From: Spirirestis rafaelensis WJT71-NPBG6 | GTDB lineage: Bacteria > Cyanobacteriota > Cyanobacteriia > Cyanobacteriales > Nostocaceae | Length of the DNA stretch: 64,000 nucleotides | Assembly: GCA_019359015.1 (NCBI GenBank) | Contig: JAHHID010000016.1 | Location: forward strand, 38,550 to 102,549 | Direction of reading: 5' to 3' | Part shown: positions 35,253-44,532 of the stretch, piece by piece | Position numbering within the stretch: position 1 is the stretch's first letter | Layout of the letters: every line of letters starts with the position of its first letter | Made by a program: the position numbers and the translations under genes | The notes under the pieces: model-generated | Told to the model about the DNA's origin: nothing | Database searches by the model: none | Seen by the model: the letters and a program-made list of their open reading frames with translations, nothing else

Positions 35253-38200
35253 ATGTCTGCTTATTCAATTGATACTGCGCTGGCGCAGTTGAAAGACCAG
35301 ATAAACAATTGTGAACAGGCTGTGCTTAAGGTTATAGAGGAGAAAAAAATGAAGTCGGAAAATCAAATGTCAATTAACAAAATTAACAGACAACTTCAAC
35401 ACAACCCTATAGCCATTATTGGCATGGCTTCTCTTTTTCCGCAATCGAGAAATTTACAAGAATATTGGGATAATATCGTTAACAAAATTGACTGCATTAC
35501 CGATGTGCCTGCCTCACACTGGAACATAGACGAATACTATGACCCAGACCCTAGAACAACCAAAGATAAAACCTACTGCAAACGAGGCGGGTTCATTCCG
35601 GAAGTTGATTTTAACCCGATGGAATTCGGACTGCCTCCTAACATCTTGGAAGTTACAGATGTTTCCCAATTGCTAAGTTTAGTCATTGCCAAAGAAGCAA
35701 TGCAAGATGCCAATTACGGCGAAGTTCGCGAGTTTAATCGCGAGAACGTCGGTGTAGTTTTAGGTGTCGCACAAGGCGGACAATTAGCAATGCCACTAGC
35801 AGCGCGGTTGCAATATCCGGTTTGGGAAAAGGTGCTAAAAAGCAGCGGTTTATCTGATGAAGATACTCAAAAAATCGTCGATAAAATCAAAAGTGCTTAT
35901 GTAAATTGGAACGAAAACGCCTTTCCCGGCATGTTAGGTAACGTAGTCGCCGGTAGAATTGCCAACCGTCTCAATTTTGGCGGGATAAATTGTGTAGTTG
36001 ATGCAGCCTGTGCAAGTTCATTTGGTGCTTTAAAACTAGCAATTAGCGAGTTGACAGAACATCGCAGCGACATGATGCTAACTGGTGGAGTTGACCTAGA
36101 TAACTCCGTCATGGCTTATATCTCTTTCAGCAAAACACCGGCGGTTTCTCCTGGGGATAAAGTCAAACCTTTCGATGCTAAATCTGACGGGATGATGCTA
36201 GGTGAAGGTATCGGCATGATTTTGCTCAAACGGCTGGAAGATGCTGAACGAGACAATGACAAAATCTATGCAGTTATCAAAGGTATCGGCACATCCAGCG
36301 ATGGACGGTATAAAAGCATCTATGCACCGCGTCTAGAAGGGCAGGTAAAAGCCTTAGAACGTGCTTATGAAGATGCCGGCTTTGCACCAGAAAGTATCGG
36401 TTTGGTGGAAGCACACGGTACAGGTACAATGGCAGGCGATCCAACCGAATTCTCATCCTTAAGAGAATTTTTTAGTCAAGACAAAAAACAGCATATCGCC
36501 CTTGGGAGTGTGAAGTCGCAAATCGGACACACCAAAGCGGCAGCGGGTGCGGCAAGTTTAATTAAAACGGCTTTGGCGCTACATCACAAAATATTGCCCC
36601 CGACAATCAACATTACCGAACCAAACCCGAAACTAAATATCAAAAATTCGGCGTTTTATTTGAATACCGAAACTAGACCTTGGATTCGCGCAGAAGGAGA
36701 ACCGCCAAGACGTGCGGGTGTCAGTTCTTTCGGCTTTGGTGGGACAAATTATCACGTTGTTTTGGAAGAACACACAGCCGAACACAATCGCGCTTACCGC
36801 GTACACAATACGCCGAGTGAGGTGGTGCTGTTCGCGGAAACTCACGCGCAATTAGTGAGCAAATGTGAAGAGATTTTAGGTAACTTGCGCTTACCTGATG
36901 CTGACAAACATTATGCAGCACTAATTGAAGAGTGCAAATCTACAGAAATTCCTTTAAATGCCCCTAGAGTTGGATTTGTTGTTGATTCCATAACTCAAGC
37001 TGCCAAATTTCTGCAAATTAGCCTCGATTGTCTGAAAAATCGCGCTTCATCTGCATCTTGGGAACATCCCCAAGGAGTATATTACCGCGCCTCTGGTTTG
37101 AACCTCAAAGGCAAAGTTGTTTCTCTATTCTCTGGACAAGGTTCTCAATACCTAGAAATGGGTCGAGAACTGGCGATGAATTTCCCCAGCTTGCGGCGTC
37201 TTTATGGCTATATGGATAGCCTGTTACTCAAAGACAATTTGCAGCCACTTTCAGAAATCGTCTTTCCTCAACCTGTATTTGAGGAATCAGAGAAAAATGC
37301 TCAAGTTGCGGCATTGCAACGCACAGAATATGCTCAACCAGCAATTGGGGTGTTGAGCGCAGGGATGTATAAAATATTGCAACAAGCTGGCTTTGAGTCA
37401 GATTTCGTTGCCGGACACAGCTTTGGCGAACTCACAGCTTTGTGGGCTGCGGGGGTTGTGAGTGAGGAAGACTACCTATATCTAGTAAAAGCTAGAGGAC
37501 AGGCGATGGCGGCTCCTCAAGACCCCGATCATGATGCGGGAGCGATGCTGGCTGTTAAAGAAGATATCAGTAAGGTGGAAGCGGTTTTAAAGCACTTTCC
37601 CCAAGTGACGATCGCTAATCAAAATTCCCCCAATCAAGTTGTTTTAGCCGGACTGACGACAGAAATCAACAAAGTGCGGCAAGCTTTGCAGGAAAAAGGA
37701 TATGGCGCTGTTTTGCTACCTGTCTCTGCTGCTTTCCACACACCCCTGATTGCTTTTGCTCAGAAATCCTTTGCGATCGCTAGTAAAACTGTCAGCTTCC
37801 ACAGTCCGCAAATACCTGTTTTCACGAATGTGACAGGTAAGCTGTATCCCCAGGAACCGCAAGCAATTCACCAAATTTTAGAATCTCACCTCAGCAAATC
37901 GGTGCTGTTTAAGCAGGAGATAGAAAATATCTATGCTGCGGGTGGTTACTGCTTTGTGGAATTTGGACCGAGGAGAATTCTTTCTAACTTGGTGAAAGAT
38001 ATTTTAGGCGATCGCCCACATTTAGCGATCGCTTTGAATCCCAGCGCTCAAAAAGATAGCGATCGTTCTTTACGAGAAGCTGTAGTACAGTTGCGCGTCG
38101 CTGGTTTGTCTCTGAAAAACCTCGACCCCTACCAACTTCTACCCGAAGTTCCCCCAACACCGAAAAACAAAGCGCTAATTGTCCGTTTAAACGGCACCAA

Positions 38201-40775
38201 CTATCGCTCTGAAAAAACGAAAAACGCCTTTGCTACAGCTTTGCAAGACGGACATCAAGTAACATTACCTGTCAGCCAATCTGAAGAAGCTAATAATGCG
38301 CTTGTGGTTCCCGTCTTTACGACTGAAGAAGGGGTGGAAGTGAAGTTAGAAGTAACTACTCCCACACCAGCAGTCATCAAAAGCAACGGACACAACAAAA
38401 ACGCCGTTATCGACACCTCTGCGGTGAGTAATATTACCACTGTAGAAACTCCTGAGATTCAACCTGCGCCATCTCATCCACCAGTTCTGGAGTCGCATAT
38501 GCCCAACTCGCCAGAAAAACCTTTAGATTACCAACAGGTTTTAGAAAGTTTAGAGTTCCTCCTGACACAGTTTCAGCAAAATCAAAGCGAAAATTTACAA
38601 GTTCACGGAACTTATCTGAATCATCAGATGGAATATGCGAAAACATTTTTCCAACTGATGCAGCAACAGAATTCTGTGTTTGCTAACGGTAACTCTTCTC
38701 AGTCAGCGGCAGAAATTCTACCAGTTCTCAAGGCAAGTTTAGAGCGTAGCATGATGCAGTTTCACTCTCAACAAGGTGAAACCCTACGCATTCATGAGCA
38801 ATATCTCAAGGAACAGGTCGAATACACCAAGAGCTTTTTCCAACTGATACAGCAAGAGTATGCTCAGTTAGTAGGGACTGGGAATTTGGGACTAGGTTCT
38901 TCAGATACCGTCAATAATCAGCTTGTTGTAGAAGCACCCGCAGTCACCGTCAAGGTATTGGAAACAGCACCGCAACCTGTTGTAGAAGCACCCGCAGTCA
39001 CCGTCAAGGTAGTTGAAACGCCACCGCAACCTGTTGTAGAAGCACCCGCAGTCACCGTTAAGGTAGTTGAAACGCCACCGCAGCCTGTTGTAGAAGCACC
39101 CGCAGTCACCGTTAAGGTAGTTGAAACACCCGCACCCGTCGCCAAAGTCTTAGAAACACCTCAGCCTGTTGTCGAAACACCACCAGTCACCGTCAAGGTA
39201 GTTGAAACACCTCAGCCTGTTGTTGAAACACCCGCACCCGTTGCCAAAGTCTTAGAAACACCTCAACCTGTTGTCGAAGCACCCGCAGTCAACGTCAATG
39301 TAGCAATCACCACACAAACTACATTACCATCTACTTCTGATACAAGCATAAATTTGACTGAGTTAGGTAACAACCTGTTAGCCATTACTAGTGACAAAAC
39401 AGGCTACCCAGTCGAGATGCTGGAAATGGACATGGATATGGAGGCTGACTTAGGGATTGACTCGATCAAACGAGTAGAAATCCTCGGTGCGTTGCAAGAA
39501 ATGTATCCTGACTTGCCCAAGCCTAATCTCGAAGAACTAGCAGAAAAACGCACTATCGGTCAAATTGTCGAATATCTGCAATCTCATGCTTCTCAAAAAG
39601 TATCCGTAGAAATAGCTGTTCAAGAAGTACAAACGGCTACGGAAGTTCCTGCGGTTTTGATTCCTGAGCCAGTAGTTAGCGAAATACCGCTGATTACAGA
39701 AATCGAAATCACAAAAACAGTTGAAACAATAGATGCATCACCAGCTAGTGAGATTGCAGACTTGGGTGCAACTTTGTTAGCAATCACCAGTGATAAGACC
39801 GGCTATCCAGTAGAGATGTTAGAACTCGACATGGATATGGAAGCGGACTTGGGGATTGACTCGATTAAGCGGGTGGAAATCTTGGGAGCGATGCAAGAGA
39901 TGTATCCCGATTTACCCAAGCCGAATGTAGAAGAATTGGGAGATTTACGCACCATCGGTCAAATAGTCGATTATCTCCAGAAGCTGGTTGGAGGTGAAAA
40001 AAAAAAGTTTCAGTATGAGTCAGACGAGGAATTAGACAACGTTAAGCATAATGTGCAACGTCGTCCCGTCCAACTCAAAATTCTGCCTCCACCCGATTCT
40101 TTAGACTTCGATTTACCAGAGGGACACATTTGTTTAATCACCGATGATGGTTCCCTCACTACTTCTCAAGTGGCTGAATTACTGACAGACAAAGGCTGGA
40201 AAGTGGTTGTATTAAGTTTCCCTCAATCGGTAGTTTTCCAAACATCGGTTTTACCAGCAGGAGTGATTAATGTCAAGCTTGCGGATTTAACCGAAGAACA
40301 TTTGCAACAGCAATTGAGTGCGATCGCTACTAATTATGGCGCAGTTGGAGCTTTCATCCATCTCAATCCAGCCTTTCAAGTCAGCCACAACGGGAAAATT
40401 CCCTATCTTGCAGAAGAAAAGGCGATCGTTAAACACGTCTTTCTCATCGCCAAACATCTGAAAAAATCCCTAAATGAAGCCGCACGTTATGGACGCAGTT
40501 TGTTCTGCACCACTGCGCGTCTTGATGGAGCATTTGGGCTAGAACACAAAGTAAATTATGGTCCCATCAGTGGTGGTTTATTCGGATTAACTAAAACCTT
40601 GAAATGGGAATGGCAAAAAGTATTTTGTCGAGCAATTGACTTACATCCTGCCATTAATGCTCAAGAGTCAGCACAGCATATCATAGCCGAACTTCACGAC
40701 CCGAATAATTGTATTAGCGAAGTCGCGTATGGTTCACAAGGAAGAGTAACCATCGTCAGCGTCGCAAATTGTTAG
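35253..40775 (+). CDS. hglE: heterocyst glycolipid polyketide synthase HglE (KS-AT-ACP-ACP-KR N-half)
   Basis: A 1840-residue PfaA-like synthase that starts and extends the C26-C28-type chain. Domains: ketosynthase (about 50-490; Cys253 in DAACASS, EAHGTGT, SQIGHTK), malonyl acyltransferase (about 620-920; Ser723 in GHSFGE), a helical duplicated linker (about 1090-1210), a Val/Pro/Glu repeat linker (about 1220-1350), two carrier domains with Ser1404 and Ser1537 in LGIDSIKRVEILGA, and a C-terminal segment (about 1605-1840) that is the structural half of a ketoreductase. The catalytic half of that ketoreductase is in the next gene. In Anabaena the region is divided into more genes (hglE, hglF, hglG), so this protein may equal HglE plus HglF. 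HetI should activate both carriers. Confidence 0.88.
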   Translation: MSAYSIDTALAQLKDQINNCEQAVLKVIEEKKMKSENQMSINKINRQLQHNPIAIIGMASLFPQSRNLQEYWDNIVNKIDCITDVPASHWNIDEYYDPDPRTTKDKTYCKRGGFIPEVDFNPMEFGLPPNILEVTDVSQLLSLVIAKEAMQDANYGEVREFNRENVGVVLGVAQGGQLAMPLAARLQYPVWEKVLKSSGLSDEDTQKIVDKIKSAYVNWNENAFPGMLGNVVAGRIANRLNFGGINCVVDAACASSFGALKLAISELTEHRSDMMLTGGVDLDNSVMAYISFSKTPAVSPGDKVKPFDAKSDGMMLGEGIGMILLKRLEDAERDNDKIYAVIKGIGTSSDGRYKSIYAPRLEGQVKALERAYEDAGFAPESIGLVEAHGTGTMAGDPTEFSSLREFFSQDKKQHIALGSVKSQIGHTKAAAGAASLIKTALALHHKILPPTINITEPNPKLNIKNSAFYLNTETRPWIRAEGEPPRRAGVSSFGFGGTNYHVVLEEHTAEHNRAYRVHNTPSEVVLFAETHAQLVSKCEEILGNLRLPDADKHYAALIEECKSTEIPLNAPRVGFVVDSITQAAKFLQISLDCLKNRASSASWEHPQGVYYRASGLNLKGKVVSLFSGQGSQYLEMGRELAMNFPSLRRLYGYMDSLLLKDNLQPLSEIVFPQPVFEESEKNAQVAALQRTEYAQPAIGVLSAGMYKILQQAGFESDFVAGHSFGELTALWAAGVVSEEDYLYLVKARGQAMAAPQDPDHDAGAMLAVKEDISKVEAVLKHFPQVTIANQNSPNQVVLAGLTTEINKVRQALQEKGYGAVLLPVSAAFHTPLIAFAQKSFAIASKTVSFHSPQIPVFTNVTGKLYPQEPQAIHQILESHLSKSVLFKQEIENIYAAGGYCFVEFGPRRILSNLVKDILGDRPHLAIALNPSAQKDSDRSLREAVVQLRVAGLSLKNLDPYQLLPEVPPTPKNKALIVRLNGTNYRSEKTKNAFATALQDGHQVTLPVSQSEEANNALVVPVFTTEEGVEVKLEVTTPTPAVIKSNGHNKNAVIDTSAVSNITTVETPEIQPAPSHPPVLESHMPNSPEKPLDYQQVLESLEFLLTQFQQNQSENLQVHGTYLNHQMEYAKTFFQLMQQQNSVFANGNSSQSAAEILPVLKASLERSMMQFHSQQGETLRIHEQYLKEQVEYTKSFFQLIQQEYAQLVGTGNLGLGSSDTVNNQLVVEAPAVTVKVLETAPQPVVEAPAVTVKVVETPPQPVVEAPAVTVKVVETPPQPVVEAPAVTVKVVETPAPVAKVLETPQPVVETPPVTVKVVETPQPVVETPAPVAKVLETPQPVVEAPAVNVNVAITTQTTLPSTSDTSINLTELGNNLLAITSDKTGYPVEMLEMDMDMEADLGIDSIKRVEILGALQEMYPDLPKPNLEELAEKRTIGQIVEYLQSHASQKVSVEIAVQEVQTATEVPAVLIPEPVVSEIPLITEIEITKTVETIDASPASEIADLGATLLAITSDKTGYPVEMLELDMDMEADLGIDSIKRVEILGAMQEMYPDLPKPNVEELGDLRTIGQIVDYLQKLVGGEKKKFQYESDEELDNVKHNVQRRPVQLKILPPPDSLDFDLPEGHICLITDDGSLTTSQVAELLTDKGWKVVVLSFPQSVVFQTSVLPAGVINVKLADLTEEHLQQQLSAIATNYGAVGAFIHLNPAFQVSHNGKIPYLAEEKAIVKHVFLIAKHLKKSLNEAARYGRSLFCTTARLDGAFGLEHKVNYGPISGGLFGLTKTLKWEWQKVFCRAIDLHPAINAQESAQHIIAELHDPNNCISEVAYGSQGRVTIVSVANC
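38920..39300 (+). repeat. 54-bp tandem repeats encoding the Val/Pro/Glu linker of HglE
   Basis: Units of 54 bp begin at about 38920, 38974, 39028 and 39082 and encode VVEAPAVTVKVVETPPQP; shorter variants continue to about 39300. Such linkers hold carrier domains at a flexible distance. The bases are close enough for slippage or recombination to change copy number in frame. Confidence 0.85.
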
Positions 40776-40883
40776 TGGTTGGTAGGGGCAGGGTTTCTCT
40801 GCCCCTGTAGTAGGCGTTGAAACGCCTATTTCAAGCATTTCAAGCACTGAAGTGCTTACTACATAATAATTAACAGGAAATTT
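40776..40883. repeat. repeat-bearing spacer splitting the ketoreductase between hglE and hglG
   Basis: The 108-bp gap contains TAGGCGTTGAAACGCCTA (about 40809-40826) and AAGCACTGAAGTGCTT (about 40842-40857) palindromes of a family found elsewhere in the window, plus a GGGGCAGGG...CTGCCCC hairpin (about 40783-40805). The two flanking genes are in the same reading frame. Confidence 0.7.
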
Positions 40884-42617
40884 ATGACAACACAAACACA
40901 AAATCCTACAACATCAGTTTTTCTAGTTAGTGGTGGTGCAAGAGGCATTACAGCGCAGTGCGTTATTAAATTAGCACAGCATCAACCTGGGAAATTTATA
41001 TTACTTGGTCGGAGTGCGATCGCTGAATCTGAGCCAGACTTTGCTCAAGATTGTTTTGAAGAACCTGTACTGAAAAAACGCATCATGGAAAATATTCTTT
41101 CTCAAGGAGAGAAGCCTACACCCATGAGTGTGCAAAAAATTTATAACAGCATTATTTCCAGCAGAGAAATTAAACAGACAATTTCTACCATTCAAAAGGC
41201 AGGAAGCACGGCAGAATATATTAGTGTCGATGTCACAAATCCTATCGCCTTAAGCGAGAAAATCGCCGCTGTTGTTAAGCGTACAGGTGCTATCACAGGC
41301 ATTATACACGGTGCTGGTAATTTAGCTGATAAGTTAATTGAAAAGAAAACTGAACAGGATTTTGAAAAGGTTTATACAGCAAAAGTTAAAGGATTAGAAA
41401 ATCTTTTAGCTTGCGTACATCCTAGCCAACTTCAGCATTTAGTGTTATTTTCTTCCGTAGCTGGTTTCTATGGCAATATTGGACAAACTGATTATGCGAT
41501 CGCTAACGAAATCCTCAACAAATCGGCTCATCTAATTAAACAAAAATATCCAGATTGTCATGTCGTCGCTATCAATTGGGGTGGTTGGGATAGTGGGATG
41601 GTGACACCAGAACTCAAAAAAGCTTTTGCTGAAAGAGGAATTGATATTATTCCGGTAGAAGTCGGGACAAAAATGTTAGTTAAAGAACTCAATTCTGTTA
41701 ATCGCGCTACCACACAAGTTGTCATCGGTAGTCCAATTACTCCACCTCCAGCAGAGTTAGATTCCGAACTACGCACCTATCGCATTCGTCGGAAAATGAC
41801 ACTAGAAGCTAATCCCTTTTTAGTGGATCATACAATAGCTGGTTATCAAGTTTTGCCAGCAACCTGCGCGATGTCATGGATGATTAACGCTTGCGAAGAA
41901 CTCTACCCAGGTTACACATATAACAATTGCCGAGAGTTCAAAGTATTGAAAGGAATTACTTTCAATGAAACTTTAGCTAGTGAACATATTTTAGAACTGC
42001 AAGAAATTGCTAAAGTTGGTTCTCAAAGCATCGAATTTCAAGCTACAATTTTGAGTAAAAATCCACAAGGAAGAACTCACTATCATTTCAAAGCTTTTGT
42101 AACCCTTTTGCGACAAATGCCAGCCGTTCCTATTTATGATGGACTTAATCTGGAAGAAGATAACATCATTACCACCACTGGTAAAGCATTTTATCAAAAT
42201 GGAGATTCCACATTATTTCACGGACCAGCTTTTCAGCAAATCACCAGAGTTTTAAACATCAATTCCGAAAAAATTACTGTAGAATGTCTTTGGGAAAAAA
42301 TTACAGAACAAGAACAAGGACAATTTCCAGTTCGCTGGCATAATCCTTACACAACTGACTTAAGTACACAATCCTTATGGATTTGGTTAAGCCATTTACA
42401 TCAAGAAGTTTGCTTACCCGGACAGTTAACTCATTCCGAACAGTTTGCAGTCACACCATCCAACGAACCTTTTTATGTTTCGTGCGAAATCGAAGGAAAA
42501 ACACAAAGCAGCGTAACTGCTAATTTCATTCTACACAGTCGCGAAGGAGAAATTTACTCACGCATTATGGGAGCAAAAGCCGTAATTTGGCCCATGCAAT
42601 TATCAAAGCGTAAGTAA
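40884..42617 (+). CDS. hglG: heterocyst glycolipid synthase HglG (ketoreductase-dehydratase)
   Basis: A 577-residue protein with the catalytic half of a ketoreductase and a dehydratase. The N-terminus gives the NADPH site, VFLVSGGARGITAQC; the ketoreductase Ser and Tyr lie in FSSVAGFYGNIGQTDYAIANE (Tyr204, with the later Asn). From about residue 290 comes a hot-dog dehydratase: His316 in VDHTIAGYQVLP (H-x3-G-x4-P) with later GDSTLFHGPAFQ. These steps reduce and dehydrate the beta-keto chain built by HglE, as in PUFA synthases where both domains are on PfaA. The ATG follows an AGGA ribosome site. It begins almost exactly where the HglE ketoreductase half stops. Confidence 0.84.
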   Translation: MTTQTQNPTTSVFLVSGGARGITAQCVIKLAQHQPGKFILLGRSAIAESEPDFAQDCFEEPVLKKRIMENILSQGEKPTPMSVQKIYNSIISSREIKQTISTIQKAGSTAEYISVDVTNPIALSEKIAAVVKRTGAITGIIHGAGNLADKLIEKKTEQDFEKVYTAKVKGLENLLACVHPSQLQHLVLFSSVAGFYGNIGQTDYAIANEILNKSAHLIKQKYPDCHVVAINWGGWDSGMVTPELKKAFAERGIDIIPVEVGTKMLVKELNSVNRATTQVVIGSPITPPPAELDSELRTYRIRRKMTLEANPFLVDHTIAGYQVLPATCAMSWMINACEELYPGYTYNNCREFKVLKGITFNETLASEHILELQEIAKVGSQSIEFQATILSKNPQGRTHYHFKAFVTLLRQMPAVPIYDGLNLEEDNIITTTGKAFYQNGDSTLFHGPAFQQITRVLNINSEKITVECLWEKITEQEQGQFPVRWHNPYTTDLSTQSLWIWLSHLHQEVCLPGQLTHSEQFAVTPSNEPFYVSCEIEGKTQSSVTANFILHSREGEIYSRIMGAKAVIWPMQLSKRK

Positions 42618-43164
42618 TTTTCCCGCGTTAGCGCTGAAGCGCTAACTACAAATTCCTCACTTTTTTACTCACTTGCTACATCTTTTTCTGCGTTCTCTGC
42701 GTCTCTGCGGTTTTTTATCAAGTAATCTTCAAGTCGAAAACGAGTAACATTACTTCCAGTCCGACAACAGCGTAAATCCTGATAAATCCTTTTCAGTTTG
42801 GGGAATAGCGTAAATCCTTTCAAGTTCGGGGAGTACTAATACCAAGTCGCATCAACGTAAAAAAGTCATCCTCAGCTAGAACATCAATTCAGTAATCAAA
42901 AACCTAACCCCCTTCCAGAGGGAGTCAAATTCCCCTACAAGGGGAGCGGAAAGTTTGAGCGGAGGTTTCCTCCGAGCAAAGCTTTCCAAGACAGAGGTTT
43001 TTCCAAGATTACTAAATTAGTCTATGTTCCGCTCAGAATGACATATTTACTCGCAACTTGGTATAAAGCAATTGAAAATACTTAATTTAAATTTTTGAAT
43101 TTTGAATTTTGAATTTTGAATTGATATCTCCCCTTTTTGCTAAACCCAAACGAGGATATCAGCA
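42618..43164. other. intergenic between hglG and hglD with dispersed repeats
   Basis: No gene. Contains a GTTAGCGCTGAAGCGCTAAC palindrome (42629-42648), CTCTGCG-type repeats (42690-42710), and a possible 226-bp MITE-like block whose ends ATACCAAGT (42839-42847) and ACTTGGTAT (43056-43064) are complementary. TTTTGAA heptamers (43096-43125) precede hglD. An AGCGGAGGTTTCCTCCG hairpin lies at about 42959-42975. A separate hglD promoter may sit here. Confidence 0.55.
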
Positions 43165-44532
43165 GTGGAGAAAATCGCCATAATTGGCTTATCGTGCCTT
43201 TTTCCTGGGGCTAAAAACCCAGAAGAATTCTGGCAGAATCTTAACGAACAGAAAGATTCAATATCATCTGTAACTATTGAGGATATCGGAGTAGATCCGG
43301 CAATCTTTTACGATCCAGTAAAAGGTAAACCCGAAACAATCTATAACCTCAATGGAGGATTTGTCCGTAACTTTAAGTTTGAGCCAACCGAATATAATTT
43401 ACCACCCGAACTACTTGCTAGTTTGGATAACACTTTTCAATGGTCGCTGTATGCTGCTAAACAAGCGATTCAGCAAAGTGGTTATTTGGGTAATCAAGCT
43501 GTACTTTCCAAATGCGGCGTAATTTTAGGTACTTTATCTTTACCTACCAAAGCTTCTAATAAATTGTTTGCTCCTATTTACCAGCAAACAATACAGCCAG
43601 CAATTCAAGAACTTTTGCAAGATAAAGACTTCCATTTGTCTTCTTTACCGACATCTATCAAAGCGTCTCCTTATAACGCTATGATATCAGGCTTTCCAGC
43701 AGCGATGGTCGCTCAAGCTCTGTCTTTATCGAATATTCATTTTTGCTTAGACGCAGCTTGTTCTTCACCTTTATATGCGATTAAACTGGCATGTCATTAT
43801 TTGCGATCGCATAAAGCTGACTTGATGATAGCTGGGGGAATTAGTTGCTCAGACCCGCTCTTTTTGCGAATGTTCTTTTCTGGTATCCAAGGATATCCTG
43901 AAAATGACATCAGCCGTCCTTTAGACAACACATCCAGAGGGCTAATAACCGCCGAAGGCATAGGTATGTTTGTCCTCAAAAGACACAGTGATGCTATCAG
44001 AGATGGCGATAACATTTTAGCGACAATCTGCGGCATTGGACTTTCAAACGATGGTAGGGGCAAGCATTTATTAAGTCCTAATTCTCAAGGGCAAATTATG
44101 GCTTTTGAGCGAGCATACACTGAGGCTGAACTCAGCCCGAAAGATATCGATTACATGGAGTGCCATGCTACCGGTACATTATTAGGAGATACCACCGAAT
44201 TTAACTCTGTCGAGGTATTTTTTGGTGAACATCAAGCGACACCTTTAGTCGGTTCTGTAAAGGCAAATGTCGGACACCTAATGGTTGCTGCCGGTTCGGT
44301 GAGCTTAATGAAAGTCATTTTGAGCATGTGTGGAGATGTAATTCCTGCGACTATTAATGTCACCGATCCTATAGGCTCTGATGACAATGTAATTGCACCT
44401 AAAAGAATTGTTATAAATGCCACTAAATGGCGCAGCCAAGCATCAGTTAAGCGTGCAGCTATAAGTGCTTTTGGTTTTGGTGGAACTAACGCCCATTTGA
44501 TTGTAGAAAGAGGGGAAAAAGAAAATGACTGA
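43165..44532 (+). CDS. hglD: heterocyst glycolipid synthase ketosynthase HglD
   Basis: Stand-alone ketosynthase of 455 residues, equal to the KS part of PfaC. It is catalytically complete: Cys199 in LDAACSSPLYAIKL, first His in ECHATGTLLGDTTE and second His in KANVGHLMVAAGS, followed by the AFGFGGTNAHLIVE C-terminus. Start is GTG 43165 after GAGG at 9 bp spacing. It overlaps hglC by 8 bp, so the two are translationally coupled; together they would form the KS/chain-length-factor pair of a PUFA-like synthase that fixes chain length. It condenses malonyl units onto the growing heterocyst-glycolipid chain. Confidence 0.86.
   Translation: MEKIAIIGLSCLFPGAKNPEEFWQNLNEQKDSISSVTIEDIGVDPAIFYDPVKGKPETIYNLNGGFVRNFKFEPTEYNLPPELLASLDNTFQWSLYAAKQAIQQSGYLGNQAVLSKCGVILGTLSLPTKASNKLFAPIYQQTIQPAIQELLQDKDFHLSSLPTSIKASPYNAMISGFPAAMVAQALSLSNIHFCLDAACSSPLYAIKLACHYLRSHKADLMIAGGISCSDPLFLRMFFSGIQGYPENDISRPLDNTSRGLITAEGIGMFVLKRHSDAIRDGDNILATICGIGLSNDGRGKHLLSPNSQGQIMAFERAYTEAELSPKDIDYMECHATGTLLGDTTEFNSVEVFFGEHQATPLVGSVKANVGHLMVAAGSVSLMKVILSMCGDVIPATINVTDPIGSDDNVIAPKRIVINATKWRSQASVKRAAISAFGFGGTNAHLIVERGEKEND

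Noticed and set aside
38918..39145. Minus-strand 75-residue Thr/Ala/Gly-rich frame
   Set aside because: Antisense shadow of the 54-bp linker repeats of hglE.
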